Source: Phytomonospora sp040655735
Lineage (GTDB): Bacteria > Actinomycetota > Actinomycetes > Mycobacteriales > Micromonosporaceae
DNA: 64,000 nucleotides
NCBI RefSeq assembly: GCF_040655735.1
Contig: NZ_JBFAKK010000011.1
Span: forward strand, 186,001-250,000
Reading direction: 5' to 3'
In this document: piece by piece, positions 1-8,492 of the stretch
Numbering within the stretch: the stretch's first letter is position 1
Layout: every line of letters begins with the position of its first letter
Position numbers and translations under genes: made by a program
The notes under the pieces: generated by a model
The model's database searches: none
What the model saw: only the letters and a program-made list of their open reading frames with translations
Told to the model about the DNA's origin: nothing

Positions 1-348
1 CTGCGCGACCACCTCGGTTCGCACCATGAGGATCAGGCGTTCATGTCGGGCATCGCCGCGGCCCTCCAGCGCGACGACGAGTTGCGCGGCATGGTGCGCG
101 AGCAGTTCGTCGTGCCTTTCCGGGCGGCCGCCCTGCGCGCGCTGCGGTGGGCGTGCGAGCGCGGGGAGCTGTCGGAGGGACTGCTGGACAACCGCCTCCT
201 GCCGGAAGTCCTGCCCGCGATGTGCATGCGCCGCAAGTGGTTCGAGGTCGTCCAGTCCGACGACGAGTTCGCCGCCGAACTGGTCGACACCATCCTGATC
301 CCGCTCGTGCGCGGACTCGATCAGGCCGCCACGGTGACCTCGCGCTGA
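1..348 (+). CDS. TetR-type transcriptional regulator, C-terminal part (gene enters from the left)
   Basis: The frame is open from the first base to a TGA, so this is the last 115 residues of a gene starting outside the window. The segment is helical, with alternating hydrophobic and charged residues (VREQFVVPF, LPAMCMRRKW), as in the ligand-binding half of TetR proteins. The helix-turn-helix is not visible, so the family call rests on this pattern and on context. It converges on and overlaps by 28 bp a drug-exporter gene whose promoter carries a perfect TetR-like palindrome. Inference: it represses that exporter and responds to one of its substrates. Confidence 0.7.
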   Translation: MRDHLGSHHEDQAFMSGIAAALQRDDELRGMVREQFVVPFRAAALRALRWACERGELSEGLLDNRLLPEVLPAMCMRRKWFEVVQSDDEFAAELVDTILIPLVRGLDQAATVTSR

Positions 349-1787
349 GGCTCGGGCACGTCCGGTTTCGGGGCGCGCGGTGTGCGGATGAGCAGCAGGA
401 CCGTCAGCAGGGCGAGGAACAGGAAGCCCGCCGACCAGCCGAAGGCGACGCCGAATCCGTGCGTCGCGGCGGCGTCCGGGCCGCCGGAGCCGGTGTAGGC
501 CGCCGCCGCCGAGATCGCGATCGTGTTCAGCAGCGCCGCGCCGATCGAGCCGCCGATCTGCTGGCCGACGTTGGTCAGCGCCGAGGCGGCACCGGTGTCC
601 TCCGGCCGGGCGCCCAGGGTCGCCAGGCCGATGACCTTCCCGAACGCCATCCCCATGCCGAGGCCGAACAGCAGCATCGGCCCCAAGAGCTCGGTGGCGA
701 AGGACCCGTCGACGTCGATGCGGGTCAGCAGGAGCATGCCGATCGTCGTCGAGGTCAGACCGGCGGCGATGACCCGGGCGGCGGAGAAGCGCCCGCCGAG
801 GCGGCCGACCACCACCGTGGACACCAGCACCATCATGCCGGTCATCGGGAGGTAGCCGAAGCCGGTCTCCAGCGGGCTGTAGTCCTTGACGCCCTGCATG
901 AAGTAGGTGGTCATGAGGAACATGCCGTAGTTCCCGCAGACCATCAGCAGGATTGTCAGCAACGCACCCGCGCGCGTGCGGTCGGCCAGGATCCGCAGGG
1001 GGACCAGGGGCGCCTTCGCCCTGGTCTGCCAGCCGACGAAGGCGAGCAGCGAGACGACGGAGGTGACGAGCAGGCCGATGATCTCGGGGGACCCCCAGCC
1101 CTCGGCCTCGGCGCGCCCGAAGGCGAAGACGAGGGCGGTGATGCCGAGGGTGCCCAGGACGGTGCCGGGGACGTCGAGCCGGGCGCGGCGCGCGGCCGGC
1201 ACGTTGACGAGGAGGCGCCCGCCCGCGACGGCGGCGGCGATGGCGACGGGGACGTTGACGTACATGGTCCAGCGCCAGTCGAGGAACTCGGTGATCACGC
1301 CGCCTATGAGCAGTCCGAAGGCTCCGCCGGCCGCGCCGACCACCCCGTACAGCCCGAAGGCCCTGCCGCGCTCGCGCGGGTCGGTGAAGGTGACGACGAT
1401 CAGGGACATGATCGTCGGGGCGAGCACCGAGGCGAACACGCCCTGGAGAACCCGGCCGGTGAGAAGCATGGCGGCGTTGGTCGCGGCGCCCGCGAGGGCC
1501 GAGGCCGCCGCGAAGCCGAGCAGTCCGGCGACGAAGGTGCGCTTGCGGCCGAGGAGGTCGCCCAGGCGCCCGCCGAGCAGGAGCAGTCCGCCGAAGGTGA
1601 GCGTGTAGGAGGTGACCACCCACTGGCGGTCGCCGTCGGAGAGCCCGAGTTCGGCCTGGGCGGAGGGGAGGGCGATGTTGACGATGACGGCGTCGAGCAT
1701 CAAGACGAGCTGGGCGCCGGCGATGACGGCGAGAGCCCACCAGCGGCGCGGGTCGCGCTCGGCTGCCGGGGCGTGCGGAGAGGCCAT
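321..1787 (-). CDS. MFS drug exporter, DHA2 (14-TM, EmrB/QacA-like) family
   Basis: A 488-residue membrane protein, the usual size for DHA2 antiporters, which expel drugs or other amphipathic compounds using the proton gradient. Near the start it has LDAVIVNIALPSAQ (family motif D1), then GRLGDLLGRKRTF (motif A) around residues 75-90, and GRVLQGVFA (motif B-like). About 14 hydrophobic stretches follow. The start has a GGAACC-type ribosome site close by. A 23-bp perfect palindrome sits 27 bases upstream and should control it. The 3' end overlaps the end of the convergent TetR gene. The substrate cannot be read from sequence. Confidence 0.9.
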   Translation of the reverse strand: MASPHAPAAERDPRRWWALAVIAGAQLVLMLDAVIVNIALPSAQAELGLSDGDRQWVVTSYTLTFGGLLLLGGRLGDLLGRKRTFVAGLLGFAAASALAGAATNAAMLLTGRVLQGVFASVLAPTIMSLIVVTFTDPRERGRAFGLYGVVGAAGGAFGLLIGGVITEFLDWRWTMYVNVPVAIAAAVAGGRLLVNVPAARRARLDVPGTVLGTLGITALVFAFGRAEAEGWGSPEIIGLLVTSVVSLLAFVGWQTRAKAPLVPLRILADRTRAGALLTILLMVCGNYGMFLMTTYFMQGVKDYSPLETGFGYLPMTGMMVLVSTVVVGRLGGRFSAARVIAAGLTSTTIGMLLLTRIDVDGSFATELLGPMLLFGLGMGMAFGKVIGLATLGARPEDTGAASALTNVGQQIGGSIGAALLNTIAISAAAAYTGSGGPDAAATHGFGVAFGWSAGFLFLALLTVLLLIRTPRAPKPDVPEPQREVTVAA

Positions 1788-1813
1788 GGAGGTTCCTTGG
1801 GGCGGGAGGTGTT

Positions 1814-1836
1814 GTGTACGAAACGGTTTCGTACAC
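1814..1836. promoter_or_regulatory. Perfect palindromic operator in the exporter promoter
   Basis: Two 11-base arms, GTGTACGAAAC and its exact reverse complement, flank one central G. The site lies 27-49 bases upstream of the exporter start codon. Length and symmetry fit a TetR dimer site; the nearby TetR gene is the obvious candidate to bind it. Confidence 0.8.
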
Positions 1837-2014
1837 CAAATGGACCCTAGGTGGCACCGCGAGCCATGACAAGACGTGCGGAGGAGGGGTGATCGGGCTC
1901 ACGGCGCGCCTCACCGGTCGCTACCCGCTACGTCCTCTTCCGTTCTCGCGGTCGCCGACCTGCCTGGTGCACACCACCGCCATCAAGGGACCCGTTGCAC
2001 CGCTCCCGCGGCCG

Positions 2015-2461
2015 TCACCACCCGGCGGCGCCGAAGGCCTTCCCCGATCTCCACAGCTCCCAGCCCTGCTCGGTGTAGGGCACCGTCTCCTCGGGCGCCC
2101 GCTCCGCCGGGAACCAGCGCAGCCCGCCGCACTTGTGCGGCTCGGCGTTCACCGGTTCGCCGAAGCGGGCCGCGTCGAGCTCCACCGGGTAGAACAGCCC
2201 GATCCGGCCCTGCCCCTCGGGTGAGCGGATGTGCAGGACTCTCGGTGCGGGGAGGTCCTCCGGCGTCAGCTTCAGCCCGATCTCCTCCCAGGCCTCGCGG
2301 CACACGGCGGCGTCGACCGGCTCACCGTCGTCGAGCTTTCCCGAGGGGAAGTTCCACTGGCCGTCGCCGTAGCCGGTGTTCTCCCGCAGCGCGAGCAGGA
2401 CCTCTTCCCCGCGGGTGAGGATCAAGAAGACGTCCACGGGGCTCGTGTAGTGGGTTCCCAT
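2015..2461 (-). CDS. Nudix hydrolase
   Basis: A 148-residue single-domain Nudix protein. The Nudix box runs from GKLDDGE to REAWEEIGL (about residues 41-63) and has the expected G-x5-E-x7-REUXEEXGU spacing. Such enzymes cleave nucleoside diphosphates linked to another group, using Mg2+ held by the box glutamates. The rest is the usual beta strands with a C-terminal helix, so it looks complete. The substrate is not predictable. A TAACCT -10 element ends 6 bases before the ATG and overlaps the stop codon of the upstream gene, which suggests a leaderless transcript of its own as well as possible read-through. Confidence 0.9.
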   Translation of the reverse strand: MGTHYTSPVDVFLILTRGEEVLLALRENTGYGDGQWNFPSGKLDDGEPVDAAVCREAWEEIGLKLTPEDLPAPRVLHIRSPEGQGRIGLFYPVELDAARFGEPVNAEPHKCGGLRWFPAERAPEETVPYTEQGWELWRSGKAFGAAGW

Positions 2462-2467
2462 GTTCGC

Positions 2468-2473
2468 AGGTTA
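2468..2473 (-). promoter_or_regulatory. -10 element of a probable leaderless promoter (Nudix gene)
   Basis: TAACCT on the minus strand, 6 bases before the ATG at 2461. Its first three bases are also the TAA stop of the upstream FhuF-like gene. Confidence 0.5.
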
Positions 2474-3154
2474 GAGCCCCGGTACGACAGAACGGGCGGG
2501 CACCGGGCAGTCGCCGCAGGCCCCGCCACCGGGGAGTTTCAGGAACAGGCAGCACGTCCGGCGCAGCCCCGGAGCGGTGAACGCCCCCGCGAGCGGCGGG
2601 CGCGCCAGCAGTTCCGCGAGCAGGCGCGCGCCTTCCGGGCGAAGCCCCGGCGGCAGGACCTTCACCGCGCCGGCGAGCGCGGACGCGGCGTTTCCCGCCT
2701 GGAGGGTCGGGGCCAGCGCATGGCGCAGTCGGGCGGTCAGCGGAGTGAGGTGCAGGTCGGTGATCGCGTGCGAGAGCTTTTCGAGGCCGTCCAGCCGCGC
2801 GCCTTCGCCCAGCGCGAGGCGCAGTCCGCCCGCCGCGGTCTGCCGCACCACCAGCGCCCCGGGTGGGATGACCAGAGCCTTCCCCGCGACGACGGCCGCG
2901 CCGAGGATCGGCGAGAGCAGCCGCGCCAGGTACCCCAGTTGCGCCACCGACAGCAGTACCCTCCGGTCACCGCCGAGGCGGGTGCCGGTCCGGTCGGCGA
3001 TCACCGGCCAACCGTCGCCTTCGTACAGTTCGGCGGCGGTGTACTGGTGAGACTCCGGCCACGCCTCGGCTCCGGCGTCGGGGAGGCCGAAGAAGCCGCC
3101 GAGCCCGGCGACCCGGTCCAGGAGTGTCCGTACGTCAGCGTTCATCCCGTTCAT
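2471..3154 (-). CDS. FhuF-like (2Fe-2S)-binding ferric siderophore reductase
   Basis: 227 residues. The C-terminus carries CCLFLKLPGGGACGDC, the C-C-x10-C-x2-C iron-sulfur motif of FhuF-type proteins, which reduce ferric siderophores in the cytoplasm to release iron. The N-terminal part is a helical FhuF/IucA-like domain without other obvious motifs. Two ATGs (3154 and 3145) are possible; the second is better spaced from the AGGGG ribosome site. The Nudix gene follows 9 bases downstream. I saw no clear iron box (DtxR/IdeR type) upstream. Confidence 0.8.
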   Translation of the reverse strand: MNGMNADVRTLLDRVAGLGGFFGLPDAGAEAWPESHQYTAAELYEGDGWPVIADRTGTRLGGDRRVLLSVAQLGYLARLLSPILGAAVVAGKALVIPPGALVVRQTAAGGLRLALGEGARLDGLEKLSHAITDLHLTPLTARLRHALAPTLQAGNAASALAGAVKVLPPGLRPEGARLLAELLARPPLAGAFTAPGLRRTCCLFLKLPGGGACGDCPVPARSVVPGL

Positions 3155-3341
3155 CCCCTGCGTTCCGCACTCTCAGGTCCGCCTCAGTGGCCGACAGGTA
3201 CCCTCCCGACGAAGGGCGTTCATGTCCTTCGGGCAGAGCCGACGGTGCACATCACAGCTCGTCTCCGTCGACGCCGCGCCGACGGTACGGCAAGCTGGAC
3301 AGGCTCGCCGGACCCCGAGAAGGGACAGTCCCACCACCGCG

Positions 3342-3941
3342 ATGGTCACCCAGATCGCCGAACTGCTCAGCTCACCATGGATGCTCGCCCTGGTGATGGT
3401 CTCGATCATCCTCGATGTGTTCGTGCCCGTGCTGCCCAGCGGCTCACTGCTGATCGTGGCGGTCGTCTACGCGGGCAAGCACGACGGGACTCTCGCCCAG
3501 ATGCTGATGCTGTTCATCGCCGGCGCGGTCGCCTCCACCATCGGCGACAACCTCGCCTACCGGGCCATCCGGCCGGGAGCTGGTCCCGCCCACCGCCTCC
3601 TGGCGCGCATGCCGAGAGTCGCCAAGGTCAACGAGACCATGCGCGAGACGCTCCGCGCCCGCCCGAAGAGCACCATGACCTTCGCCCGGCTCATCCCGAC
3701 CGGACGGACACTGGCCACCGCCGTCGCGGCCACCGACCCGGAGATGCCGCGCAAGGACTTCCAGACAGCCTCGGCCGTCGCCGCCGTCGTGTGGGCGGCC
3801 TACACCGTCGCCATCGGCTACCTCAACGCCCTGCTCTTCGAGACCGGCTGGGTGAGCGTGGCCGTCGGCGTCGCCGCCGCCTTCGCCGTCGGCACGGTCC
3901 TGGCCCGCAGCCGCCGCGCCGTCGCCCTGACCTCCCCATAG
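3342..3941 (+). CDS. DedA-family membrane protein
   Basis: 199 residues from the ATG preceded by an AAGGGA site about 15 bases upstream. An upstream extension of the frame has no membrane-protein character. Features fit the DedA/SNARE-associated family: an N-terminal re-entrant or TM region with VFVPVLPSGSLL, then GAVASTIGDNLAYRAIR, and later FARLIPTGRTLATAVAA, equivalent to the conserved R-x-P-x-x-R segment. Family members act as lipid flippases or affect membrane potential. Function in this organism is unknown. The stop codon overlaps the -10 element of the next gene. Confidence 0.8.
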   Translation: MVTQIAELLSSPWMLALVMVSIILDVFVPVLPSGSLLIVAVVYAGKHDGTLAQMLMLFIAGAVASTIGDNLAYRAIRPGAGPAHRLLARMPRVAKVNETMRETLRARPKSTMTFARLIPTGRTLATAVAATDPEMPRKDFQTASAVAAVVWAAYTVAIGYLNALLFETGWVSVAVGVAAAFAVGTVLARSRRAVALTSP

Positions 3942-3944
3942 GAT
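3939..3944 (+). promoter_or_regulatory. -10 element of a probable leaderless promoter (methyltransferase)
   Basis: TAGGAT, 6 bases before the GTG at 3951. The first three bases are the stop codon of the DedA gene. An alternative reading of AGGAT as a weak ribosome site is possible. Confidence 0.45.
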
Positions 3945-3950
3945 CTCCGG

Positions 3951-5411
3951 GTGCGGATTCCCACCGGCGACATCGACCGACTTCGCGAGGCCCTTGCGGC
4001 CGCCTCCTTCACGCCCGACGGCATCACCGCACGGCTCGGGGCGCCCGCGCGCGCTGCCGCCGACCGCGGCGACCACCGCGCGGCGCTGGCCGCGACCTCG
4101 CGACTCGACGCCCTCGACGTGCTCATCCGGCTGTTCGTGTGCCGCGTCCCCGTCGCCGCCGCGCCGGTCGCCGAGGCCCTCAAACCGCTCGACCTCGAAG
4201 CCGCTCACGCCTGGGGCCTGCTCACCCGCGACGGCGACGACCACAGCGCCGGCCTCGCCCTCACCCCCTACGGCGACTTCCACGTCCTGTCCGACGCGCC
4301 CGCCGCCCCCGGCCGGGGCCTCGACACCGAGCACGTCCTCGGCGTCGGCGGCGCCTCGACGACCCTGACGGCGGCGACCCTGCGCCGCCCCGTCGGCAGC
4401 GCCCTCGACGTCGGCACCGGCTGCGGCGTCCAGGCACTGCACCTGTCCGGGCACGCCGAACGCGTCACCGCCACCGACCTTTCCGAACGCGCCCTGGCCT
4501 TCGCCGCCGCCAACGCCCGCCTCAACGGACTCGACTGGGAACTCCTGCGCGGCGACATGCTCGCCCCCGTCGCGGGCCGCCGCTTCGACCTCGTCGTGTC
4601 CAACCCGCCCTTCGTGATCGGCGCCGGCGACGCCACCTTCACCTACCGCGACTCCGGCCGCGCGGCCGACGGCGTCTGCGCCGAACTCGCCGCCGCCGCG
4701 CCCACCCTGCTCAACCCCGGCGGGACCCTCCAGTTCCTCGCCAACTGGGTGCACGTGAAAGGCCAGGACTGGCGGACGCGCGTCGGCGGCTGGTTCGACG
4801 GCACCGGCTGCGACGTGTGGGCCGTCCAGCGCGACGTCACCGACCCCCTCGACTACGTCCGCGTCTGGCAGCGCGACGCCGCCGAATCCCACGACCCGCA
4901 CGCGATGGCCGCGTGGCTCGACTGGTTCGACGCCAACGACGTCGAAGGCGTCGGCTTCGGCATGGTCACCGCCCGCCTCTCCGGCCGCGACGAACCCATC
5001 GTGAACTGCGACGACATCCGGCACCAGGTCCAGGCGCCCTACGCCGACCGGATCGCCGAATGGTTCGACCGCCACGACCTGATCGCCGAGCTCACCCCCG
5101 AACGCCTCCTCGCCGGCCGCCTGCGGCTGACCGAGGGCGTCGAACTGCGCCAGGAGGCGAGCCTCGGCGAGGACGGCTGGGAGGTCGGCCGCCAACTGCT
5201 CGCCCAGACCGCCGGCATGCGCTTCGCCGAAGAGGTCGACCCCCTGCTGGTCGCCTTCCTCGGCGGCTGCACCGGACAGGTCCCCGTCCGCACTCAGATC
5301 GCGCTGCTCGCCGCCGCCCACGAGGCACCCGACGGCCTGCTGGCCGCCTCGCTCGCGCCCGTCATCGGCCACTTCGTACAGCGGGGATTCCTCACCGTCC
5401 ACGAAGGATGA
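3951..5411 (+). CDS. Class I SAM-dependent methyltransferase (N5-glutamine / small-methyltransferase type)
   Basis: 486 residues, GTG start. Three parts: a helical N-terminal domain (about 1-140), a Rossmann methyltransferase domain with ALDVGTGCGVQAL (SAM loop, about 150-165) and VVSNPPFVIG (about 215-225), and a long C-terminal domain. The NPPF signature belongs to methyltransferases acting on amide or exocyclic amino groups (PrmC, RlmG and N6-adenine types). The flanking domains match those of large actinobacterial methyltransferases of unknown target. The substrate could be rRNA, a release factor or a small molecule; sequence alone does not decide. Confidence 0.8.
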   Translation: MRIPTGDIDRLREALAAASFTPDGITARLGAPARAAADRGDHRAALAATSRLDALDVLIRLFVCRVPVAAAPVAEALKPLDLEAAHAWGLLTRDGDDHSAGLALTPYGDFHVLSDAPAAPGRGLDTEHVLGVGGASTTLTAATLRRPVGSALDVGTGCGVQALHLSGHAERVTATDLSERALAFAAANARLNGLDWELLRGDMLAPVAGRRFDLVVSNPPFVIGAGDATFTYRDSGRAADGVCAELAAAAPTLLNPGGTLQFLANWVHVKGQDWRTRVGGWFDGTGCDVWAVQRDVTDPLDYVRVWQRDAAESHDPHAMAAWLDWFDANDVEGVGFGMVTARLSGRDEPIVNCDDIRHQVQAPYADRIAEWFDRHDLIAELTPERLLAGRLRLTEGVELRQEASLGEDGWEVGRQLLAQTAGMRFAEEVDPLLVAFLGGCTGQVPVRTQIALLAAAHEAPDGLLAASLAPVIGHFVQRGFLTVHEG

Positions 5412-5451
5412 CGTAGCCGGGCTACCGAACACGCCCGGAAACCGTAGGTCG

Positions 5452-5480
5452 TTGACGCGACCCCGCCCGGCCAATACATT
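5452..5480 (+). promoter_or_regulatory. Housekeeping-type promoter TTGACG-N17-TACATT
   Basis: -35 TTGACG at 5452-5457, 17-base spacer, -10 TACATT at 5475-5480. It lies inside the upstream part of the open frame and therefore places the real start of the next gene at the GTG at 5515. Confidence 0.7.
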
Positions 5481-5514
5481 CGACGCGACCGTCCGCCAGC
5501 TCAGGGGAGCCGCC

Positions 5515-6624
5515 GTGCGAGTGCGACACGCCGCGATCGCCATCCCGGTAGCGGCGATCGCCGTGGTCGCGGCCTTCACCGCGCTCCTGCCGGCGGCACC
5601 GGCCACGGCCGCGCCCGTCGCGCTCGCCGAAGGGCTCACGCTCACCGAGCACCGCCTCGACGGCCCGGCGCACGTCCAGGTCCTCACCGCGGACCTCGCC
5701 ACCCCCGGCCTCGAAGCGGTCTACCTCAACCCCGGCACCATCAGCAGTACCGCGCGCCTGAGCGAGCAGGCCACGCGGGCCGGGGCCGTCGCCGCCGTCA
5801 ACGGGGACTTCTTCGACCTCGGCCACACCGACGCGCCCCACGGCACCGGCATCCGCGACGGCGTCCTCCTCCACGCCCGCGCGAAAGGCTGGAACGACAC
5901 CGCCGTCATCGGCACCGACCACCGCGGCCGCATCGAACGCGTCCGCCTCGACGCCACCATCACCCTCCCCGCCGGCACCTTCCCCGCGAGCAACCTCAAC
6001 TCCGGCAACGTCGCACCCGGCGGCATCGGCGTCTACACGCCCGAGTGGGGTGAGGCCGACCTCGGCGAGACCGTCACCGGCGCCGAGGGAGTCCGCGCCG
6101 TCCGGCTGCGCGACGGCGCCGTCGTCGAGACCGCCGCCGACGCCAAGGGCACCCGCCCCGGAACCGACACCGTCCTCATCGGACGCGAGGCAGGGGCGAC
6201 GACGCTCGCCGCGCTCGCCGTCGGGGACCCGGTCACCGTGGCCGTCGCTCCACCCGCCGGGACCACCGCCATCAGCGGCAACGCCGTGATCCTCCGCGAC
6301 GGCGAGACCGTCGCGCCGGACGGATACTCGCCCGACCCGCGCACCGCGGTCGGCTTCTCCGCCGACGGGGCCCGCATGTGGCTGGCCACCGTCGACGGCC
6401 GCAGCGACGCCAGCGTCGGCCTGACCTACATCGACCTCGCCGGCTTCCTCGCCGGTCTCGGCGCCGACGACGCGCTCAGCCTCGACGGCGGTGGTTCGTC
6501 GACGATGGTCGCCCGACTCCCCGGCGCCGACGGTTTCAGCGTCCGCAACCACCCGTCGATGGGATACGAACGCGAGATTCCCAACGGCATCGGCTTCCGC
6601 ACCACCGACAACCAGGAGAGATGA
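5515..6624 (+). CDS. Secreted phosphodiester glycosidase family protein (NAGPA domain)
   Basis: 369 residues from the GTG at 5515, which has an AGGGGAG site 5-7 bases upstream and a promoter just before it. The N-terminus is a signal peptide (IAIPVAAIAVVAAFTALLPAAPATAA). The NAGPA domain (about 60-360) includes AAVNGDFFD and the C-terminal LDGGGSSTMVARLPG. Proteins with this fold cleave the uncovering phosphodiester bond of mannose-6-phosphate in animals; in bacteria they act on cell-wall or teichoic glycans, or have unknown roles. It is translationally coupled (ATGA overlap) to a murein endopeptidase, which supports an envelope role. Confidence 0.85.
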   Translation: MRVRHAAIAIPVAAIAVVAAFTALLPAAPATAAPVALAEGLTLTEHRLDGPAHVQVLTADLATPGLEAVYLNPGTISSTARLSEQATRAGAVAAVNGDFFDLGHTDAPHGTGIRDGVLLHARAKGWNDTAVIGTDHRGRIERVRLDATITLPAGTFPASNLNSGNVAPGGIGVYTPEWGEADLGETVTGAEGVRAVRLRDGAVVETAADAKGTRPGTDTVLIGREAGATTLAALAVGDPVTVAVAPPAGTTAISGNAVILRDGETVAPDGYSPDPRTAVGFSADGARMWLATVDGRSDASVGLTYIDLAGFLAGLGADDALSLDGGGSSTMVARLPGADGFSVRNHPSMGYEREIPNGIGFRTTDNQER

Positions 6625-7592
6625 TGTCCCGGCACTTACGCGCATTGCTGATCGCGATCACCTGCGCGATCGCGCTCGTGGTCACGGCCACCCCCGCCGT
6701 CGCCTACCCCAACGCCTACTTCCACACCCAGAGCGCCGGCAACCGCGGCGCCGACGTGCAGGCGATCCAGTACCTGCTTCAGCACCACGGCCAGTCGGCG
6801 AGCGCCGACGGCGTCTTCGGGTCGGGCACGACCGCGGCCGTCCGCGCCTTCCAGACGGCCAAGGGCCTGGGCGTCGACGGGATCGTCGGGCCGCAGACCT
6901 GGGCGGCGCTGGCGCCGCAGATCCAGCAGGGCGCCAACGGCCCGGCCGTGCGGGCGCTCCAGGTGCAGCTCAACGCCAAGCGGCGGCTGTCCCTCGCCGT
7001 CGACGGTGTGTTCGGCGCCGCCGTCACCACCGCCGTCCGCGACTTCCAGAGCCACGCGGGGATCGGGGTGGACGGCGTGGTCGGCCCCACCACCTGGCGC
7101 AACCTCGCCTGGCACTACGACTATCCCGACTTCGCCGCCGGGCTGTGCAACCAGAACCCCGACGGCAACACCTCTGCGGACTGGGGAACCGCCGCCGCCA
7201 TCGGTCAACTGGAGGCCGCCGCCCGCACCTTCGCGGGTACAGGGCAGGGACAGATCCCCGTCGGCGACATCGGCTGGGAACACGGTGGGGCCATCAACGG
7301 CCACTCCAGCCACCGCGTCGGCCTCGACGCCGACCTGTGGCCCATCCGCACCGACAACGCCCAATGCAGCGCCGGCCGCATCACCTGGCAGTCCGCCACC
7401 TACGACCGCGCCGCCACCCGCCAGCTGGTCCAAGCCATCCGCGCGGCGGCCCCGGGGCACGTGGCCTTGATCTTCTTCAACGATCCGACGCTGATCTCAG
7501 AGGGCCTGACCAGCCAATACGCCAACCACGACAACCACTTGCACGTGCGGTACTGCGAAAAGGTGGAGCCGAACTCGCTGTACGACTGCTAA
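6621..7592 (+). CDS. Secreted murein endopeptidase with two peptidoglycan-binding domains (MepA/M74-like)
   Basis: 323 residues, starting at the ATG that overlaps the previous stop, with AGGAG just upstream. Order: signal peptide (ALLIAITCAIALVVTATPAVA), two PG_binding_1 repeats (about 38-95 and 105-160, each with GxDGIVGPxTW), then a penicillin-insensitive endopeptidase domain. Zinc-ligand motifs are visible: NGHSSHRVGLDADLW and, near the end, NHDNHLHVRYC. MepA enzymes cut the D-Ala-mDAP cross-link without being blocked by penicillin. The protein likely remodels the wall together with its coupled partner. The gene is followed by a 1-kb repeat block. Confidence 0.88.
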   Translation: MMSRHLRALLIAITCAIALVVTATPAVAYPNAYFHTQSAGNRGADVQAIQYLLQHHGQSASADGVFGSGTTAAVRAFQTAKGLGVDGIVGPQTWAALAPQIQQGANGPAVRALQVQLNAKRRLSLAVDGVFGAAVTTAVRDFQSHAGIGVDGVVGPTTWRNLAWHYDYPDFAAGLCNQNPDGNTSADWGTAAAIGQLEAAARTFAGTGQGQIPVGDIGWEHGGAINGHSSHRVGLDADLWPIRTDNAQCSAGRITWQSATYDRAATRQLVQAIRAAAPGHVALIFFNDPTLISEGLTSQYANHDNHLHVRYCEKVEPNSLYDC

Positions 7593-7740
7593 CGGCCCAA
7601 CGGCCCAACGGCCCCGCCAACGCCGCCGCCGCCAACAGCGGCGGCGGCCGAGGCGGCCCGCAGCGCCGGAGAGCGGCGCGGCAGGAGGAGGCGGCCCACC
7701 CCAGCGCAGGAGGGCGCCACGGGAGGAGGGCGGCGGCCCG

Positions 7741-7850
7741 CAGGGCCGGAGGGCGGCGCGGGAGGAGGGCGGCGCGGGAGGAGGGTGGCGGCCCGCAGGG
7801 CCGGAGGGCGGCGCGGGAGGAGGGCGGCGCGGGAGGAGGGTGGCGGCCCA
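7741..7850. repeat. Tandem duplication, 55-bp unit x 2, G-rich
   Basis: Copies at 7741-7795 and 7796-7850 are identical except for the last base. Each contains two head-to-tail copies of GAGGGCGGCGCGGGAG and then a variant, so the block is a repeat within a repeat. The runs of GGG could form G-quadruplexes on the plus strand. Confidence 0.9.
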
Positions 7851-8169
7851 CCCCAGGGCCGGCGGCGGGTAGCGCGAGCGCCATCGGCGCCCGCGCGACG
7901 CCGCCAGAAGCCAAGACCAGAAGGCGGCTGCGGTAGCGAGACGGGCCTGACATTTGGCTGCACCGCCACGCCAGCCCGCCAGCCCGGCGGCGCCGAAGGC
8001 GCGGCCAGGGCGGCAGGCGGGCGGCGGCAGGCCGTTTCAAGACCGACCACACCGACACCGACGGCAACGAGGAAGGCCGGGGCGACCCAAACCGCCCCAG
8101 CCGGGGCGGCCCAAAGCCCGCCGCAGCCGATCGCGACAATGGCCCGCAGCCTTCGGCGTAGGTCCGGGT

Positions 8170-8287
8170 CCAGGGACGGAGTTCCTGGCGGGGTTTGGGG
8201 CGGAGCCCCAGCAGGGTCCAGGGACGGAGTCCTTGGCAGGGTCCGGGACGGAGTCCCGGCGGGGGTGCTGGGGGCGGAGCCACCCAG
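8170..8287. repeat. Hairpin array A (five stems with GGA loops)
   Basis: Five consecutive short inverted repeats, all closed as C-GGA-G: 8170-8188, 8196-8210, 8218-8236, 8243-8259 (perfect, 7-bp arms) and 8268-8287. The order and sequence match array B at 17987 almost base for base at the left end, and both arrays end with AGCCGGATCTAACGC. This is a dispersed, REP-like intergenic element. Confidence 0.85.
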
Positions 8288-8492
8288 CCGGATCTAACGC
8301 AGAGTCCACCAGTGTCGACAGTGGCGCCCCGCTGTGCGGAGCAAACGTCCCACACCGGGGCAGCCCGAGAACAAAGGTGAAAGTCAAGTGTGAAAGGCCG
8401 AGAACCGAGAACCGAGAACTGAGCACCGAGGGACGAGCGCGGAGAGGGCGAGGGGGACCGAGAGGAGAGGGCGGACCGAGGCGAGAGTCGAC

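Noticed and set aside
147..1850. 567-residue plus-strand frame opposite the MFS exporter
   Set aside because: It is a shadow of the exporter gene: the translation is Asp/Gly/Arg/Gln-rich with no hydrophobic core, while the other strand encodes a clear transporter.
7741..8300. Possible CRISPR array
   Set aside because: The repeats are adjacent or nested without unique spacers of regular length, and no cas gene is present.
7477..8355. Long frames across the 7.6-8.6 kb repeat block
   Set aside because: Translations are low-complexity repeats caused by the DNA repeats. No ribosome site or family similarity was seen.
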